A stretch of DNA of 37,102 nucleotides from Hyphomicrobiales bacterium (GCA_026400565.1 JAPLOV010000166.1:1-37102), one strand, 5' to 3'. Shown: positions 1 to 11,613, numbered from the stretch's first letter. The notes: a model not told the origin generated them from the letters alone. A program made the numbers and translations.

Positions 1-32
1 CCGCAGGTGTGGACGTCGAGATCAAGCTCTGA
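1..32 (+). CDS. rpsJ: 30S ribosomal protein S10, C-terminal fragment (truncated by window start)
   Basis: Reads ...AGVDVEIKL-stop directly upstream of rplC; matches the usual S10 C-terminus and operon position. Confidence 0.85.
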   Translation, partial: AGVDVEIKL

Positions 33-65
33 TCGTTGACCTCCTCTGGGAAAGGATAAATCGCC

Positions 66-782
66 ATGAGGTCTGGTGTTATTGCACAGAAGGTCGGGAT
101 GACCCGCGTCTACAACGATGCTGGTGAGAACATTCCCGTCACCGTTCTGAAAGTCGACAACTGCCAGGTTGTCGCCCACCGCACGGTGGAAACCAACGGT
201 TACGTCGCGCTGCAGGTTGGCGTCGGCAAGGCTAAGGTCAAGAACGTGTCGAAGGCCGAGCGTGCGCGCTTTGCCGTGGCGCAGGTCGAGCCGAAGAAGA
301 AGCTCGTCGAGTTCCGGGTGGACGATAAGGGTCTGATCCCTGTCGGCGCCGAGATCACGGCTGATCACTTCGTCGCGGGGCAGTTCGTGGATGTCACGGG
401 CACCACGACCGGCAAGGGTTTCGCTGGCGGCATGAAGCGCTGGAACTTCGGCGGTCTGCGGGCCACCCACGGCGTCTCGGTTTCGCACCGTTCGATCGGT
501 TCGACCGGCGGACGTCAGGATCCCGGCAAGACCTTCAAGAACAAGAAGATGCCCGGTCACATGGGTGCCGAGACGGTAACGACGCAGAACCTCAAGGTTG
601 TGTCGACCGATGTCGATCGCGGTCTCATCCTGGTTCAGGGTGCGGTTCCTGGTGTCAACGGTGGCTGGATCAGGGTGCGGGACGCTGTCAAGCGGGCCCT
701 CCCCAAGGAAGCGCCGGTTCCCGGCAGGTTTAAGTTCAATGATGGCGCTGCCTTGGCGGCCGAAGCGGTGGAGGGTCAGTGA
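66..782 (+). CDS. rplC: 50S ribosomal protein L3
   Basis: [16 protein letters not shown]...; [10 protein letters not shown] and SHRSIGSTG motifs; first complete gene of cluster. Confidence 0.98.
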   Translation: MRSGVIAQKVGMTRVYNDAGENIPVTVLKVDNCQVVAHRTVETNGYVALQVGVGKAKVKNVSKAERARFAVAQVEPKKKLVEFRVDDKGLIPVGAEITADHFVAGQFVDVTGTTTGKGFAGGMKRWNFGGLRATHGVSVSHRSIGSTGGRQDPGKTFKNKKMPGHMGAETVTTQNLKVVSTDVDRGLILVQGAVPGVNGGWIRVRDAVKRALPKEAPVPGRFKFNDGAALAAEAVEGQ

Positions 783-1402
783 TGAAACTTGATGTTACGA
801 CCCTCGACGGCACGGCCGCCGGTTCGGTTGACCTGTCCGATGCGATCTTCGGCCTCGAGCCGCGCGTCGACCTGATCCACCGTGTTGTGCGTTACCAGCT
901 CGCGAAGCGTCAGGCTGGCACGCATGCCACCTTGCTGCGCAGTGAGATCAACCGCACCAAGAAGAAGCTCTACAAGCAGAAGGGCACAGGTGGCGCACGC
1001 CATGGTGCTGCTTCGGCACCGCAATTCCGCGGCGGCGGCCGGGCCTTCGGTCCTGTGCAGCGCAGCCATGCCCACGACCTTCAGAAGCGCGTCCGCGCTC
1101 TTGGTCTGAAGCATGCGCTCTCGGCCAAGGCCAGGGATGCGTCGATCATCGTTGTTGACGATGTGAAGCTTTCCGAGCCCAAGACCAAGGCCCTGAAGGG
1201 CCAGTTTCAGAAGCTCGGCCTGGGCAGTGTCCTGATCATCGGCGGTGCGGAAATCGATCGGAACTTCGGCCTCGCTGCCCGTTCGATCCCGAATGTGGAC
1301 GTGCTGCCAGTTCAGGGCATCAACGTGTATGACATCATGCGCCGCGAAAAGCTCGTCCTGACCAAGTCGGCCGTCGATGCGCTGGAGGCGCGCTTCAAAT
1401 GA
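782..1402 (+). CDS. rplD: 50S ribosomal protein L4
   Basis: [10 protein letters not shown]...[11 protein letters not shown] motif; ATG overlaps rplC stop. Confidence 0.98.
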   Translation: MKLDVTTLDGTAAGSVDLSDAIFGLEPRVDLIHRVVRYQLAKRQAGTHATLLRSEINRTKKKLYKQKGTGGARHGAASAPQFRGGGRAFGPVQRSHAHDLQKRVRALGLKHALSAKARDASIIVVDDVKLSEPKTKALKGQFQKLGLGSVLIIGGAEIDRNFGLAARSIPNVDVLPVQGINVYDIMRREKLVLTKSAVDALEARFK

Positions 1403-1695
1403 GCATGGACCCGCGCCACTATGACGTGATCGTCTCTCCGGTGATTACGGAAAAGGCCACCATTCTGTCCGAACAGAACAAGGTCGTCTTCAAGGTTCGC
1501 AAGGACGCAACGAAGCCGCAGATCAAGGCTGCGGTCGAGAAGCTGTTCGATGTCAAGGTGAAGGCCGTCAACACGATCCTCACCGAAGGCAAAATCAAGG
1601 TGTTCAAAGGCCGGCTCGGCCAGCGCTCCGACGTCAAGAAAGCGATCGTGACCCTCGAAGATGGTCAAAAGATCGATGTGACGACAGGGCTCTGA
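1399..1695 (+). CDS. rplW: 50S ribosomal protein L23
   Basis: [21 protein letters not shown]...; 4-nt overlap with rplD. Confidence 0.97.
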   Translation: MSMDPRHYDVIVSPVITEKATILSEQNKVVFKVRKDATKPQIKAAVEKLFDVKVKAVNTILTEGKIKVFKGRLGQRSDVKKAIVTLEDGQKIDVTTGL

Positions 1696-1715
1696 GGCGA
1701 GAAAGGACCCATCAC

Positions 1716-2558
1716 ATGGCACTCAAGCTTTACAAGCCAACGACACCCAGCATGCGCCAGCTGGTGCTGGTCGATCGCAGCGAGCTCTACAAGGGCAAGC
1801 CGGTCAAGGCACTGACGGAAGGCAAGTCGTCGTCTGGCGGCCGCAACAATCTGGGTCGCGTCACGGTCCGCTTCCGTGGCGGTGGCCACAAGCGCTCGCT
1901 GCGTCTGGTCGATTTCAAGCGTCGCGGCCACATGGGCATGCCTGCCGTGGTCGAGCGGATCGAATATGATCCGAACCGCACGGCGTTCATCGCGCTGATC
2001 AAGTATGAGGATGGGACGCTCTCCTACATCCTGGCTCCGCAGCGTCTGGCCGTTGGAGACACCGTCGTGGCCGCTGAAAGCGCCGACGTGAAGCCTGGCA
2101 ATGCCATGCCCATTGGCAACATTCCGGTGGGCACGATCGTGCACAATGTTGAGCTGAAGATCGGGAAGGGCGGTGCCATGGCCCGTTCCGCCGGCAACTA
2201 TGCGCAGATCGTCGGCCGTGACTCAGGGAGCGTCATCCTGCGGCTCAACTCCGGCGAGCAGCGTCTGGTCAATGGCCAGTGCTTCGCGACGGTGGGTGCG
2301 GTGTCGAACCCGGACCACATGAACATCTCGCTCGGCAAGGCCGGGCGCAACCGCTGGCTCGGCAAGCGTCCGCACAACCGCGGTGTCGCGATGAACCCGG
2401 TCGATCACCCGCATGGCGGCGGCGAAGGCCGCACCTCCGGTGGCCGTCATCCGGTCACGCCGTGGGGCAAGCCGACCAAGGGCAAGAAGACCCGCGTCAA
2501 CAAGCGCACCGATACATTCATCGTGGCCTCCCGCCACGCACGCAAGAAGAAGGGCTGA
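1716..2558 (+). CDS. rplB: 50S ribosomal protein L2
   Basis: [16 protein letters not shown]...; [29 protein letters not shown] signature. Confidence 0.99.
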   Translation: MALKLYKPTTPSMRQLVLVDRSELYKGKPVKALTEGKSSSGGRNNLGRVTVRFRGGGHKRSLRLVDFKRRGHMGMPAVVERIEYDPNRTAFIALIKYEDGTLSYILAPQRLAVGDTVVAAESADVKPGNAMPIGNIPVGTIVHNVELKIGKGGAMARSAGNYAQIVGRDSGSVILRLNSGEQRLVNGQCFATVGAVSNPDHMNISLGKAGRNRWLGKRPHNRGVAMNPVDHPHGGGEGRTSGGRHPVTPWGKPTKGKKTRVNKRTDTFIVASRHARKKKG

Positions 2559-2563
2559 GGCTC

Positions 2564-2842
2564 ATGGCTCGTTCTGTTTGGAAAGGTCCGTTCGTTGACG
2601 GATACCTTCTGAAGAAGGCCGAAGCTGCTCGCACCGCGAGCCGCTCGGAAGTCGTCAAGATCTGGAGCCGTCGCTCCACGATCCTGCCGCAGTTCGTCGG
2701 TCTGACGTTCGGCGTCTACAACGGCCAGAAGCACATACCCGTGACAGTGACCGAAGAAATGGTGGGCCAGAAGTTTGGCGAATACTCGCCGACCCGCACG
2801 TTCTACGGTCATGCCGCGGACAAAAAAGCGAAGAGGAAGTAA
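2564..2842 (+). CDS. rpsS: 30S ribosomal protein S19
   Basis: [20 protein letters not shown]...; start ATG at 2564 inside a longer track ORF. Confidence 0.98.
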   Translation: MARSVWKGPFVDGYLLKKAEAARTASRSEVVKIWSRRSTILPQFVGLTFGVYNGQKHIPVTVTEEMVGQKFGEYSPTRTFYGHAADKKAKRK

Positions 2843-2845
2843 GCC

Positions 2846-3229
2846 ATGAGCAAGGCTGCTACTCCCCGCGCGTTGAGCGACAAGGAAGCCCAGGCTGTGG
2901 CGCGCAATCTGCGCATCAGCCCGCAGAAGCTGAACCTCGTTGCCGGCCTCATCCGCGGCAAGAAGGTCTCCACGGCGCTTGCCGATCTCGAGTTTTCGCG
3001 CAAGCGGATCGCTCTTGACGTGCGCAAGTGCCTTCAGAGCGCCATTGCCAACGCCGAGAACAACCATTCGCTCGATGTGGACGATCTCGTCGTTGCCCAT
3101 GCCCATGTCGGCAAGGGTCTGGTGATGAAGCGTTTCCATGCCCGCGCCCGCGGCCGTGGTGCTCGTATCCTGAAGCCGTTTGCGCACATCACGATCGTGG
3201 TGCGCGAAACGCCGGCAGCGAAGGCCTGA
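2846..3229 (+). CDS. rplV: 50S ribosomal protein L22
   Basis: Conserved [19 protein letters not shown] and [20 protein letters not shown]. Confidence 0.98.
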   Translation: MSKAATPRALSDKEAQAVARNLRISPQKLNLVAGLIRGKKVSTALADLEFSRKRIALDVRKCLQSAIANAENNHSLDVDDLVVAHAHVGKGLVMKRFHARARGRGARILKPFAHITIVVRETPAAKA

Positions 3230-3239
3230 GGAGGAAACG

Positions 3240-3959
3240 ATGGGTCAGAAAGTCAATCCGATCGGTCTTCGCCTCGGCATCAACCGCACATGGGACTCGC
3301 GCTGGTTTGCCCAGGGAGCCCAGTACGGTCAGCTGCTGCATGAGGATTTTGCGATCCGCGCCGAACTGATGAAGGTGCTCAAGCAGGCTGCCGTCTCGAA
3401 GATTATCATTGAGCGTCCTCACAAGAAGTGCCGCGTCACCATCTTGTCGGCCCGCCCTGGCGTGGTCATCGGCAAGAAGGGTGCCGACATCGAGAAGCTG
3501 CGCAAGGTGGTCATGAAGATGACCAATGCCGATGTCTCGATCAACATCGTCGAGGTCCGCAAGCCGGAAGTCGACTCGACGCTGGTGGCCGACTCGATCG
3601 CCCAGCAGCTTGAGCGTCGCGTGGCTTTCCGCCGTGCCATGAAGCGAGCCGTGCAGTCGGCCATGCGTCTGGGCGCTGAAGGCATCCGCATCAATTGCGC
3701 CGGTCGTCTCGGCGGCGCAGAGATCGCTCGCCAGGAATGGTATCGCGAAGGCCGCGTTCCGCTGCATACCATGCGTGCGGACATCGATTACGGTGTGGCC
3801 ACCGCGTTCACCACCTATGGCACGTGCGGCATCAAGGTCTGGATATTCAAGGGCGAAGTCCTTGAGCATGACCCGATGGCGCAAGACAAGCGCATGAACG
3901 AAGAGGCATCCCGTCCGTCCAGTGGTGGCGATCGCCGCCGCGAACGCGAACAAGCCTGA
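3240..3959 (+). CDS. rpsC: 30S ribosomal protein S3
   Basis: [22 protein letters not shown]...; KH motif [15 protein letters not shown]. Confidence 0.98.
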   Translation: MGQKVNPIGLRLGINRTWDSRWFAQGAQYGQLLHEDFAIRAELMKVLKQAAVSKIIIERPHKKCRVTILSARPGVVIGKKGADIEKLRKVVMKMTNADVSINIVEVRKPEVDSTLVADSIAQQLERRVAFRRAMKRAVQSAMRLGAEGIRINCAGRLGGAEIARQEWYREGRVPLHTMRADIDYGVATAFTTYGTCGIKVWIFKGEVLEHDPMAQDKRMNEEASRPSSGGDRRREREQA

Positions 3960-3977
3960 GGTTGATCGAGGTTCATC

Positions 3978-4391
3978 ATGCTTCAACCCAAGAAGACCAA
4001 TTTCCGCAAGCAGTTCAAGGGGCGCATCAGTGGCGTCGCGAAGGGCGGCACGGAACTCAACTTCGGCCAGTACGGCCTCAAGGCTCTCGAGCCGGAGCGT
4101 GTCACCGCGCGCCAGATCGAGGCAGCCCGCCGTGCCATCACCCGTGCCATGAAGCGCGCAGGCCGTGTCTGGATCCGCGTGTTCCCGGACGTGCCGGTTT
4201 CGAAGAAGCCTACCGAAGTCCGCATGGGCAAGGGCAAGGGCGCTCCCGAGTTCTGGGCGTGCCGTGTCAAGCCGGGCCGCATCATGTTCGAGGTTGAAGG
4301 CGTGAACGAGGAGATCGCCCGCGAGGCTTTCCGTCTCGGCGCGGCCAAGCTTCCGATCAAGACGCGCTTCATCCAGCGCATCGCAGAGTAA
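3978..4391 (+). CDS. rplP: 50S ribosomal protein L16
   Basis: [24 protein letters not shown]... Confidence 0.98.
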   Translation: MLQPKKTNFRKQFKGRISGVAKGGTELNFGQYGLKALEPERVTARQIEAARRAITRAMKRAGRVWIRVFPDVPVSKKPTEVRMGKGKGAPEFWACRVKPGRIMFEVEGVNEEIAREAFRLGAAKLPIKTRFIQRIAE

Positions 4392-4402
4392 GGAGAGGGA
4401 CG

Positions 4403-4615
4403 ATGAAAAACACTCAGCGCCTGTCCGACCTCAAGGTGATGTCGGCTGACCAGCTGCAGGACGAACTCCTGAAGCTGAAGAAGGAGCAGTTCAACCTGCG
4501 CTTCCAGAAGGCCACCGGCCAGATGGAAAACACCTCGCGCGTTACCGAAGTCCGCAGGGACATCGCCCGCGTGAAGACGCTGTCTCGCCATAAGTCCGGC
4601 GCGGCGAAGGCCTGA
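4403..4615 (+). CDS. rpmC: 50S ribosomal protein L29
   Basis: [28 protein letters not shown]. Confidence 0.97.
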   Translation: MKNTQRLSDLKVMSADQLQDELLKLKKEQFNLRFQKATGQMENTSRVTEVRRDIARVKTLSRHKSGAAKA

Positions 4616-4626
4616 AGGAGAAGAAC

Positions 4627-4851
4627 ATGCCAAAACGCGTACTCCAGGGCGTCGTTGTCAGCGACAAGGTGAAGGTCGAGCGCCGGTTCACTCATCCGCT
4701 TCTCAAGAAGACGGTGCGCCGGAGCAAGAATTACCACGCGCATGATGAAACCAACCGCTTCAAGGCGGGTGATCTGGTCTGGATCGAAGAATCCGCACCA
4801 ATCTCCAAGTTGAAGCGCTGGGTTGTGCTGGAGAGCGCGCCGAAGGCGTGA
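4627..4851 (+). CDS. rpsQ: 30S ribosomal protein S17
   Basis: [14 protein letters not shown]...KRWVVLE. Confidence 0.97.
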   Translation: MPKRVLQGVVVSDKVKVERRFTHPLLKKTVRRSKNYHAHDETNRFKAGDLVWIEESAPISKLKRWVVLESAPKA

Positions 4852-4980
4852 TCTCCATTCGTTTGGCTGGGGGCCTTCAGGCGCGCGGTGCATCCACGTG
4901 CCATTCCATGAAGCTCCCGACAGTCGTAGTCCGGCATTGCGTCCGGAAACCGGTCTGAACACAGAGAAAGGATCACGGCC

Positions 4981-5349
4981 ATGATCCAGGTGCAAACCAA
5001 TCTCGAGGTCGCCGACAATTCGGGCGCCCGTCGGGTTATGTGCATCAAGGTCCTCGGTGGCTCCAAGCGTCGTTATGCTGGGGTCGGCGATGTTATCGTT
5101 GTGTCCATCAAGGAAGCCATTCCGCGTGGGCGCGTGAAGAAGGGCGACGTCATGAAGGCTGTCGTTGTTCGCACCGCGAAGGACGTTCAGCGTGTGGATG
5201 GCTCCGTCATCCGCTTCGACAAGAACGCCGCCGTTCTGATCAACAACCAGAAGGAGCCGATCGGCACCCGTATCTTCGGGCCCGTTCCGCGTGAACTGCG
5301 TGGCAAGAACCACATGAAAATCATCTCGCTGGCGCCGGAGGTGCTCTGA
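4981..5349 (+). CDS. rplN: 50S ribosomal protein L14
   Basis: [28 protein letters not shown]... Confidence 0.99.
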   Translation: MIQVQTNLEVADNSGARRVMCIKVLGGSKRRYAGVGDVIVVSIKEAIPRGRVKKGDVMKAVVVRTAKDVQRVDGSVIRFDKNAAVLINNQKEPIGTRIFGPVPRELRGKNHMKIISLAPEVL

Positions 5350-5666
5350 TGGCCGCGAAGATCAAGAAGGGCGACAAGGTCGTCGTCATCACGGGCCGTG
5401 ACAAGGGAAAGGCCGGTGAAGTCCTGAGCGTGAGCCCGACCGAGGGGAGGGCCGTCGTGCGCGGCGTCAACCTCGTAAAGCGCCACACCAAGGCCACAAT
5501 GCAGTCCGAGGGCGGCATCATCTCGAAGGAAGCAGCGATCCAGCTGAGCAACCTTCAGATCGCCGATCCGAAGGATGGCAAGCCGTCCCGCGTCGGGTTC
5601 AAGTTTCTGGAAGATGGCCGCAAGGTCCGTTTTGCCAAGCGTTCGGGAGATCTGATCGATGGCTGA
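5349..5666 (+). CDS. rplX: 50S ribosomal protein L24
   Basis: [26 protein letters not shown]... Confidence 0.98.
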   Translation: MAAKIKKGDKVVVITGRDKGKAGEVLSVSPTEGRAVVRGVNLVKRHTKATMQSEGGIISKEAAIQLSNLQIADPKDGKPSRVGFKFLEDGRKVRFAKRSGDLIDG

Positions 5667-6216
5667 GGCTCAATACACTCCGCGCCTGCGCAAGCACTAC
5701 GATGAGGTCGTGCGCCCGGCGATGATCGAACAGTTCGGCTACAAGAACGCGCTCGAGGTGCCGATGATCACCAAGGTGGTCCTGAACATGGGCGTGGGCG
5801 AGGGCACCGCAGACCGCAAGAAGGTCGACACAGCTGCCGCCGACCTGGCGCTGATCGCCGGCCAGAAGCCGGTCATCACCAAGGCCCGCAACGCCATCGC
5901 CGGCTTCAAGCTGCGCGAGAACCTGGCTATCGGTGCAAAGGTGACGCTGCGCAAGCAGCGCATGTACGAGTTTGTGGACCGGCTGGTCACGATCGCGCTT
6001 CCCCGCGTTCGCGACTTCCGCGGCCTCAATCCGAAGTCCTTCGATGGTGCGGGCAACTTTGCCCTCGGCATCAAGGAGCATCTGGTGTTCCCCGAGATTG
6101 CCTACGACAAGGTCGATGCGGTCTGGGGCATGGATGTGATTGTCTGCACCACCGCCAAGACGGATGACGAAGCGCGTGCGCTTCTGAAGCTGTTCAACTT
6201 CCCGTTCCGGACGTGA
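5659..6216 (+). CDS. rplE: 50S ribosomal protein L5
   Basis: [41 protein letters not shown]. Confidence 0.98.
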   Translation: MAEAQYTPRLRKHYDEVVRPAMIEQFGYKNALEVPMITKVVLNMGVGEGTADRKKVDTAAADLALIAGQKPVITKARNAIAGFKLRENLAIGAKVTLRKQRMYEFVDRLVTIALPRVRDFRGLNPKSFDGAGNFALGIKEHLVFPEIAYDKVDAVWGMDVIVCTTAKTDDEARALLKLFNFPFRT

Positions 6217-6251
6217 GCTGAAGGCTCAAACGCGGCAACCAGGAGATCAAG

Positions 6252-6557
6252 ATGGCTAAAAAGAGCTCCATCGAAAATAACAAGCGTCGTCAGAAGCTTG
6301 TGAAGAAGTTTGCCGGCCGGCGCGAGCGTTTGCTGGCCGTGGCAAATGACGAGAACAAGGCCATGGACGCGCGCTTCGAAGCTCGCCTCAAGCTGGCGGC
6401 CCTGCCGCGCAACGGTTCGAAGACACGCGTTCGCAACCGCTGCGAAGTGTCCGGCCGCCCGCGCGCCGTTTATCGCAAGCTGAAGATGAGCCGTATTGCG
6501 ATGCGTGAACTCGGCAACAAGGGTCTGGTTCCAGGCCTGGTCAAGTCGAGCTGGTGA
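6252..6557 (+). CDS. rpsN: 30S ribosomal protein S14 (long, Cys-poor form)
   Basis: [27 protein letters not shown]...; no CXXC zinc motif. Confidence 0.97.
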   Translation: MAKKSSIENNKRRQKLVKKFAGRRERLLAVANDENKAMDARFEARLKLAALPRNGSKTRVRNRCEVSGRPRAVYRKLKMSRIAMRELGNKGLVPGLVKSSW

Positions 6558-6568
6558 GGAGATAAGCC

Positions 6569-6967
6569 ATGACGATCATTGATCCGTTGGGCGATATGCT
6601 CACCCGTATCCGCAACGCCCAGATGCGCCGCAAGTCGCGCGTGTCGACCCCCGGCTCCAAGCTTCGGGCCCGCGTGCTCGACGTGCTGCAGTCGGAAGGC
6701 TATATCCGCGGCTATGCCTCGACCGAGCATGCCGATGGGCGTTCGGAATTCGACATCGAACTCAAGTACTACGAAGGCCAGCCTGTCATTCGCTCGATCG
6801 AGCGCGTGTCGAAGCCGGGCCGCCGTGTGTATGCCTCCGTAGACACGATGCCGCGCGTGGCCGATGGCCTTGGCGTGACGATCATTTCCACGCCCAAGGG
6901 CGTGATGGCGGATCACTCCGCCCGCGAGATGAACGTCGGCGGCGAAGTGCTCTGCAAGATCTTCTGA
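6569..6967 (+). CDS. rpsH: 30S ribosomal protein S8
   Basis: [16 protein letters not shown]...; C-terminal GGEVLCKIF. Confidence 0.98.
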   Translation: MTIIDPLGDMLTRIRNAQMRRKSRVSTPGSKLRARVLDVLQSEGYIRGYASTEHADGRSEFDIELKYYEGQPVIRSIERVSKPGRRVYASVDTMPRVADGLGVTIISTPKGVMADHSAREMNVGGEVLCKIF

Positions 6968-6982
6968 CGGGAGAACGAAACC

Positions 6983-7516
6983 ATGTCTCGCGTAGGAAAG
7001 AAGCCCGTTGCCGTGCCTGCAGGCGTGACCGCCTCGGTCACCGGCCAGCATGTGAAGGTCAAGGGTGCGAAGGGCGAGTTGTCGTTCAGCGCGCCCGACG
7101 AAGTGGTCGTCGCCATGGACAATGGCCAGATCACGGTCACGCCAAAAGGGCAGGACAAGCGCTCGCGCGCCATGTGGGGCATGTCCCGCGCCCAGGTTGC
7201 CAACCTGATGGTCGGCGTGTCGAATGGCTTTGAAAAGAAGCTCGAGATCACCGGCGTCGGTTACAAGGCCGCCGTCCAGGGCAAGATCCTGAAGCTCTCG
7301 CTCGGCTACTCGCACGATATCGATTACGAGATCCCGGCCGGCATCACCATCGTGACGCCCAAGCCCACGGAAATCAATATTTCGGGCATCGACAAGCAGG
7401 TTGTCGGGCAGACTGCAGCCGAGATTCGCGACTATCGTGGTCCCGAGCCCTACAAGGGCAAGGGCGTCAGGTACGCCGGCGAATTCATCTTCCGCAAGGA
7501 AGGCAAGAAGAAGTAA
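6983..7516 (+). CDS. rplF: 50S ribosomal protein L6
   Basis: [15 protein letters not shown]...; [16 protein letters not shown]. Confidence 0.98.
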   Translation: MSRVGKKPVAVPAGVTASVTGQHVKVKGAKGELSFSAPDEVVVAMDNGQITVTPKGQDKRSRAMWGMSRAQVANLMVGVSNGFEKKLEITGVGYKAAVQGKILKLSLGYSHDIDYEIPAGITIVTPKPTEINISGIDKQVVGQTAAEIRDYRGPEPYKGKGVRYAGEFIFRKEGKKK

Positions 7517-7527
7517 GGACGCGGTCT

Positions 7528-7887
7528 ATGACGAAGCTTTCTCTCTCAGAGCGCCGCAAGGCGCGCGTCCGCAGGGCAATCCGGGCTGCCGCCAATGGCC
7601 GTCCGCGCCTGTCCGTGCACCGCACCAACAAGCAGATCTATGCCCAGATCATCGACGACGAGAAGGGCGTGACGATCGTTGCGGCCTCATCGCTCGAAGG
7701 CGATCTCAAGGGTGCAATCAAGTCCGGCGCCAATGTCGAGGCGGCTGCCGCCATCGGCAAGGCGATCGCCGAGCGCGCTGTCAAGGCAGGGGTTGTCGAG
7801 GTCGTGTTTGACCGTGGCGCCTATCTGTATCATGGCCGCGTCAAGGCCCTAGCGGAAGCGGCTCGCGAAGGCGGCCTGAGCTTCTGA
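7528..7887 (+). CDS. rplR: 50S ribosomal protein L18
   Basis: [57 protein letters not shown]. Confidence 0.98.
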   Translation: MTKLSLSERRKARVRRAIRAAANGRPRLSVHRTNKQIYAQIIDDEKGVTIVAASSLEGDLKGAIKSGANVEAAAAIGKAIAERAVKAGVVEVVFDRGAYLYHGRVKALAEAAREGGLSF

Positions 7888-7931
7888 TCGAGACCCGCGG
7901 CTCAGCCTGCGGTCCATTCCCAGCCTTTGCC

Positions 7932-7964
7932 GATGCTTTCAGGTTGACACAGCCTGAAAGCATC
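7932..7964 (+). promoter_or_regulatory. Perfect 12-bp inverted repeat (hairpin) in the rplR-rpsE spacer, followed by a short T-run; possible attenuator or processing site
   Basis: GATGCTTTCAGG-TTGACACAG-CCTGAAAGCATC then TGCTTTT. Confidence 0.6.
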
Positions 7965-8029
7965 TGCTTTTAGGGCGCTGCTCAAGCGAGCGGGCGCAGA
8001 TGCGTGACCCGCGCAAGTAAGAGGACATC

Positions 8030-8593
8030 ATGGCAAGAGAACCCCGTCCGGAACGTGGCGAGAAAGTCGACAGCGAATTCGTCGATCGCCTCGTCCACAT
8101 CAACCGCGTTGCCAAGACCGTGAAGGGTGGCCGCCGCATGGCGTTCGCGGCCCTCGTGGTGGTTGGCGATCAGAAGGGCCGCGTCGGCTTCGGCCACGGC
8201 AAGGCCCGCGAAGTTCCCGAAGCGATCCGCAAGGCAACCGAGTCGGCCAAGCGCTCGCTCGTGCGCGTGCCGCTCAAGGAAGGCCGCACACTGCATCATG
8301 ACGTCGTTGGCCGCCATGGCGCTGGACGCGTCGTGCTGCGTGCCGCCCCTGCCGGTACCGGCATCATTGCCGGTGGTCCGATGCGCGCTGTATTCGAAAC
8401 TGTCGGCATCCAGGATGTGGTGTCGAAGTCGCTCGGCTCGTCGAACCCCTACAACCTCGTCCGTGCCACGTTCTCGGCGCTCAAGAACGAGGATAGCCCG
8501 CGTGGTGTCGCGGCTCGTCGCAACCTCAAGGTGTCGCAGCTGCAGACACGTCGTCGGGACTCCGATGCTGCGGCTGTCGAGACCGAAGCCTGA
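8030..8593 (+). CDS. rpsE: 30S ribosomal protein S5
   Basis: [45 protein letters not shown]. Confidence 0.98.
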   Translation: MAREPRPERGEKVDSEFVDRLVHINRVAKTVKGGRRMAFAALVVVGDQKGRVGFGHGKAREVPEAIRKATESAKRSLVRVPLKEGRTLHHDVVGRHGAGRVVLRAAPAGTGIIAGGPMRAVFETVGIQDVVSKSLGSSNPYNLVRATFSALKNEDSPRGVAARRNLKVSQLQTRRRDSDAAAVETEA

Positions 8594-8605
8594 GAGGGTT
8601 GACCG

Positions 8606-8794
8606 ATGGCTGACAAGACCATTGTGGTCGAGCAGATTGGCTCGCCGATCCGTCGGGTACACCAGCAGCGCGAGACGCTGGTGGGCCTTGGCCTGAACAA
8701 GATTCGTCGTCGCTCCACGCTGGAAGACACCCCCGCCATTCGCGGGATGATCGAGCGCGTGAAGCACCTCGTCCGTATCGTCGACGCGAAGTGA
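8606..8794 (+). CDS. rpmD: 50S ribosomal protein L30
   Basis: Short ORF with [23 protein letters not shown], between rpsE and rplO. Confidence 0.97.
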   Translation: MADKTIVVEQIGSPIRRVHQQRETLVGLGLNKIRRRSTLEDTPAIRGMIERVKHLVRIVDAK

Positions 8795-8804
8795 GGGCCT
8801 AACG

Positions 8805-9281
8805 ATGAAACTCACAGATCTTCGTGACAATCCCGGTGCCACCAAGGAGCGCATGCGCGTTGGTCGCGGCATCGGTTCCGGCAAGGGCAAGACGGCCGGT
8901 CGCGGCGTCAAGGGCCAGAAGGCCCGCACCGGCGTTGCCGTCAAGGGCTTCGAGGGTGGCCAGATGCCGCTGCATCGCCGCCTGCCCAAGCGCGGTTTTT
9001 CGAACGTTGTGTTCGCGCGCGACCTGAACGAGGTCAACATCGGGCGCGTGCAGCAGGCTGTCGATGCGGGCAAACTCGCCGCCGGTTCGGTGGTGACGGT
9101 CGAGGCGCTGGTTGTTGCCGGTGTCTGCTCGAAGCCGCGCGACGGGGTCAAGATCCTCGGTATTGGCGAGATTTCCGCCAGGCTGAGCTTCGAGGTAACG
9201 GGCGCGTCCAAGTCGGCGGTGGAAGCCATCGAGAAGGCGGGCGGTTCCGTCAAAATTCTCGGTGCCGCTTCACAGGCGTGA
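8805..9281 (+). CDS. rplO: 50S ribosomal protein L15
   Basis: [41 protein letters not shown]. Confidence 0.98.
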   Translation: MKLTDLRDNPGATKERMRVGRGIGSGKGKTAGRGVKGQKARTGVAVKGFEGGQMPLHRRLPKRGFSNVVFARDLNEVNIGRVQQAVDAGKLAAGSVVTVEALVVAGVCSKPRDGVKILGIGEISARLSFEVTGASKSAVEAIEKAGGSVKILGAASQA

Positions 9282-9308
9282 TCGGCGCGCCTACATGAGA
9301 TGAGCGGG

Positions 9309-9348
9309 ACGGCGGCGAGGGGTTCGGATTGAACCATCAGGCCGCCGT
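9309..9348 (+). promoter_or_regulatory. Nested hairpin in the rplO-secY spacer (possible attenuator/leader element)
   Basis: ACGGCGGC...GGTTC-GGATT-GAACC...GCCGCCGT then TTTCC. Confidence 0.45.
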
Positions 9349-9527
9349 TTCCACATGATCCGCCAGAGACTGCATGAATGGGCGGTGCGTCGTTCCGCCG
9401 GGTGCAGGCTCTAAGTCTAGATGAACGGTCACGGGACCGGCGCTCCGACACTTGGGTCAGGTGCCGCAGTTGGCCAGTGTCGGCAGGCAGCGTGTTTGCG
9501 GCCGGGCAGTTTCCTGAGGAATGCGCG

Positions 9528-10865
9528 ATGGCATCTGCTGCAGAACAGCTCGCTTCGAGGATGAATTTCGGCGCGCTCGCCAAGGCCGACGAACTCAAGA
9601 AGCGGATCTGGTTCACGCTGGCTGCGCTGGTGGTCTACCGGCTCGGGACCTATATCCCGCTGCCCGGCATCAACCCCGACGCTGTTGCCGACCTGTTCAA
9701 GCAGGCGCAGTCGGGCATTCTGGGCCTGTTCAACATGTTCTCGGGCGGGGCCGTCGGCCGGCTCGCGATCTTTGCCCTCAACATCATGCCGTATATCTCG
9801 GCGTCGATCATCATCCAGCTTCTGACCTCGGTTGTGCCGACACTCGAAGCCCTCAAGAAGGAGGGCGAGTCCGGGCGCAAGGTCATCAACCAGTATACAC
9901 GCTACCTGACGCTGGTTCTGGCGCTGTTCCAGGCCTGGGGGATCGCTGTCGGCCTGCAGGGGTCGGGTAACCTCGTGCAGGATCCGGGGCCGTTCTTTGT
10001 GGTGTCCACGGTGATAACCTTGGTCGGCGGCACGATGTTCCTGCTGTGGATGGGTGAGCAGATCACCAGCCGCGGCATCGGCAATGGCCCTTCGATGATC
10101 ATCTTCGCCGGCATCATCGCGGAGTTTCCTGGTCAGTTGATGCAGACTCTGGAGCTTGGACGGCAGGGCGCCCTGTCGACGCCGCTGCTGCTGGCGGTGC
10201 TGGTCATGGCCGTGTGTGTGATCGCGCTGTGCGTGTTCATGGAGCGGGCGCAGCGGCGCTTGCTGATCCAGTATCCGAAGCGCCAGGAAGGCAACAAGGT
10301 CTACCAGGGTCAGACCTCGTTCCTGCCACTGAAGCTGAACACCGCCGGCGTCATTCCGCCGATCTTCGCCTCGTCACTACTGCTGCTGCCAGCCACGATC
10401 GCCAGCTTCCAGCAGGCCGCCGGAGAGACGGGCTGGCTGTCGACCATGGCCACCTATCTTGGCCACGGAAGGCCGCTTTTCATGCTGCTTTACGCGGCGC
10501 TGATCATCTTCTTCTGCTTCTTCTACACCGCCATCGTGTTCAACCCGACCGAGACGGCCGACAACCTCAAGAAGCAGGGCGGGTTCATTCCAGGCATCCG
10601 CCCCGGCGAGCGCACCGCCGAGCACATCGACTACACGCTGACCCGGATCACGGTCATCGGCGCGGCGTACTTGACTGTTGTTTGCTTGATCCCTGAGTTC
10701 ATGATCTCTTATGCGCAGATACCGATCATTCTTCTGGGCGGCACATCGCTTCTGATCGTGGTCACGACCACGATGGACACGGTCGCCCAGGTGCACGGTC
10801 ATCTGCTGGCCCATCAGTATGAAGGGCTGGTCAAGAAGGCTAAACTCAAGGGTGCGAGGCGCTAA
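9528..10865 (+). CDS. secY: Preprotein translocase subunit SecY
   Basis: MASAAEQLASRMNFGALAKADELKKRIWFTL...; ATG at 9528 preceded by GAGGA; multi-TM; ends next to adk. Confidence 0.97.
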   Translation: MASAAEQLASRMNFGALAKADELKKRIWFTLAALVVYRLGTYIPLPGINPDAVADLFKQAQSGILGLFNMFSGGAVGRLAIFALNIMPYISASIIIQLLTSVVPTLEALKKEGESGRKVINQYTRYLTLVLALFQAWGIAVGLQGSGNLVQDPGPFFVVSTVITLVGGTMFLLWMGEQITSRGIGNGPSMIIFAGIIAEFPGQLMQTLELGRQGALSTPLLLAVLVMAVCVIALCVFMERAQRRLLIQYPKRQEGNKVYQGQTSFLPLKLNTAGVIPPIFASSLLLLPATIASFQQAAGETGWLSTMATYLGHGRPLFMLLYAALIIFFCFFYTAIVFNPTETADNLKKQGGFIPGIRPGERTAEHIDYTLTRITVIGAAYLTVVCLIPEFMISYAQIPIILLGGTSLLIVVTTTMDTVAQVHGHLLAHQYEGLVKKAKLKGARR

Positions 10866-11444
10866 ATGAGATTGATACTGCTGGGTCCGCCGGGGGCGGG
10901 CAAGGGCACGCAGGCTGCACGTCTGGTCGATCAGTACGGCATTCCGCAGCTCTCCACGGGAGATATGCTGCGCGCTGCCGTAGCGGCCGGCACGCCGGTC
11001 GGGCAGAAGGCCAAGGCCGTGATGGACTCCGGCGGTCTGGTTTCGGACGAGATCGTCATCGGCATCATTGCCGACCGGATCAGCGAGCCGGATGCCAGCA
11101 AGGGCTTCATCCTCGATGGTTTTCCGCGCACTGTGGCTCAGGCTGTCGCGCTCGACACCATGCTGCGCGAGCGGGGCGTCAGCCTCAATGCCGTCGTCGA
11201 GTTGCGCGTTGACCAGAGCAAGCTGGTGGACCGCATCATGCGGCGCGCAGCCGAAGCGAAGGCCGCAGGCCAGCCGGTGCGCAAGGATGACGATCCGGAG
11301 GTGTTCAAGACCCGGCTGGAAGCCTACAACCGTGATACTGCGGTGGTGGCTCCCTACTACGCCAAGCGCGGGCAATTGACCGTGATCGATGGCATGCAGC
11401 CGGTCGATGATGTGACGGCGGCGTTGGCCAAGGCGCTGGGTTAG
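10866..11444 (+). CDS. adk: Adenylate kinase
   Basis: [21 protein letters not shown]-loop; [16 protein letters not shown]; short form lacking the LID insertion. Confidence 0.98.
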   Translation: MRLILLGPPGAGKGTQAARLVDQYGIPQLSTGDMLRAAVAAGTPVGQKAKAVMDSGGLVSDEIVIGIIADRISEPDASKGFILDGFPRTVAQAVALDTMLRERGVSLNAVVELRVDQSKLVDRIMRRAAEAKAAGQPVRKDDDPEVFKTRLEAYNRDTAVVAPYYAKRGQLTVIDGMQPVDDVTAALAKALG

Positions 11445-11574
11445 AGGGACGGCCCCGGGTGTTGGCGCTGAAGGGCCGGACCGGTCCGGCAATTCTCTGC
11501 CCATGCCATCAGTTTCTCGTTCCCGGTCGCGACCCTTGGACCCGGAACAGCGAGGCAGCCTGCTGCCTTTGTGC

Positions 11575-11580
11575 TTGACA
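11575..11580 (+). promoter_or_regulatory. Candidate -35 element (CTTGACA) upstream of rpsM
   Basis: CTTGACA followed about 16-17 nt later by TTAACG; within the 300-bp adk-rpsM spacer; -10 is weak. Confidence 0.4.
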
Positions 11581-11613
11581 TCGGGGTAAGCGGGCTTTAA
11601 CGCCCATCTCAAC

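Noticed and set aside
4852-4980. 129-bp rpsQ-rplN spacer as a tRNA or structured leader
   Set aside because: No cloverleaf visible; only short CCGG-type repeats. Probably just the S10/spc operon boundary, possibly with a promoter I cannot define.
7982-9616. 544-aa minus-strand ORF antisense to rpsE-rpmD-rplO and the secY leader
   Set aside because: Spurious open frame opposite well-supported ribosomal genes in GC-rich DNA; low-complexity translation with no recognisable domain.
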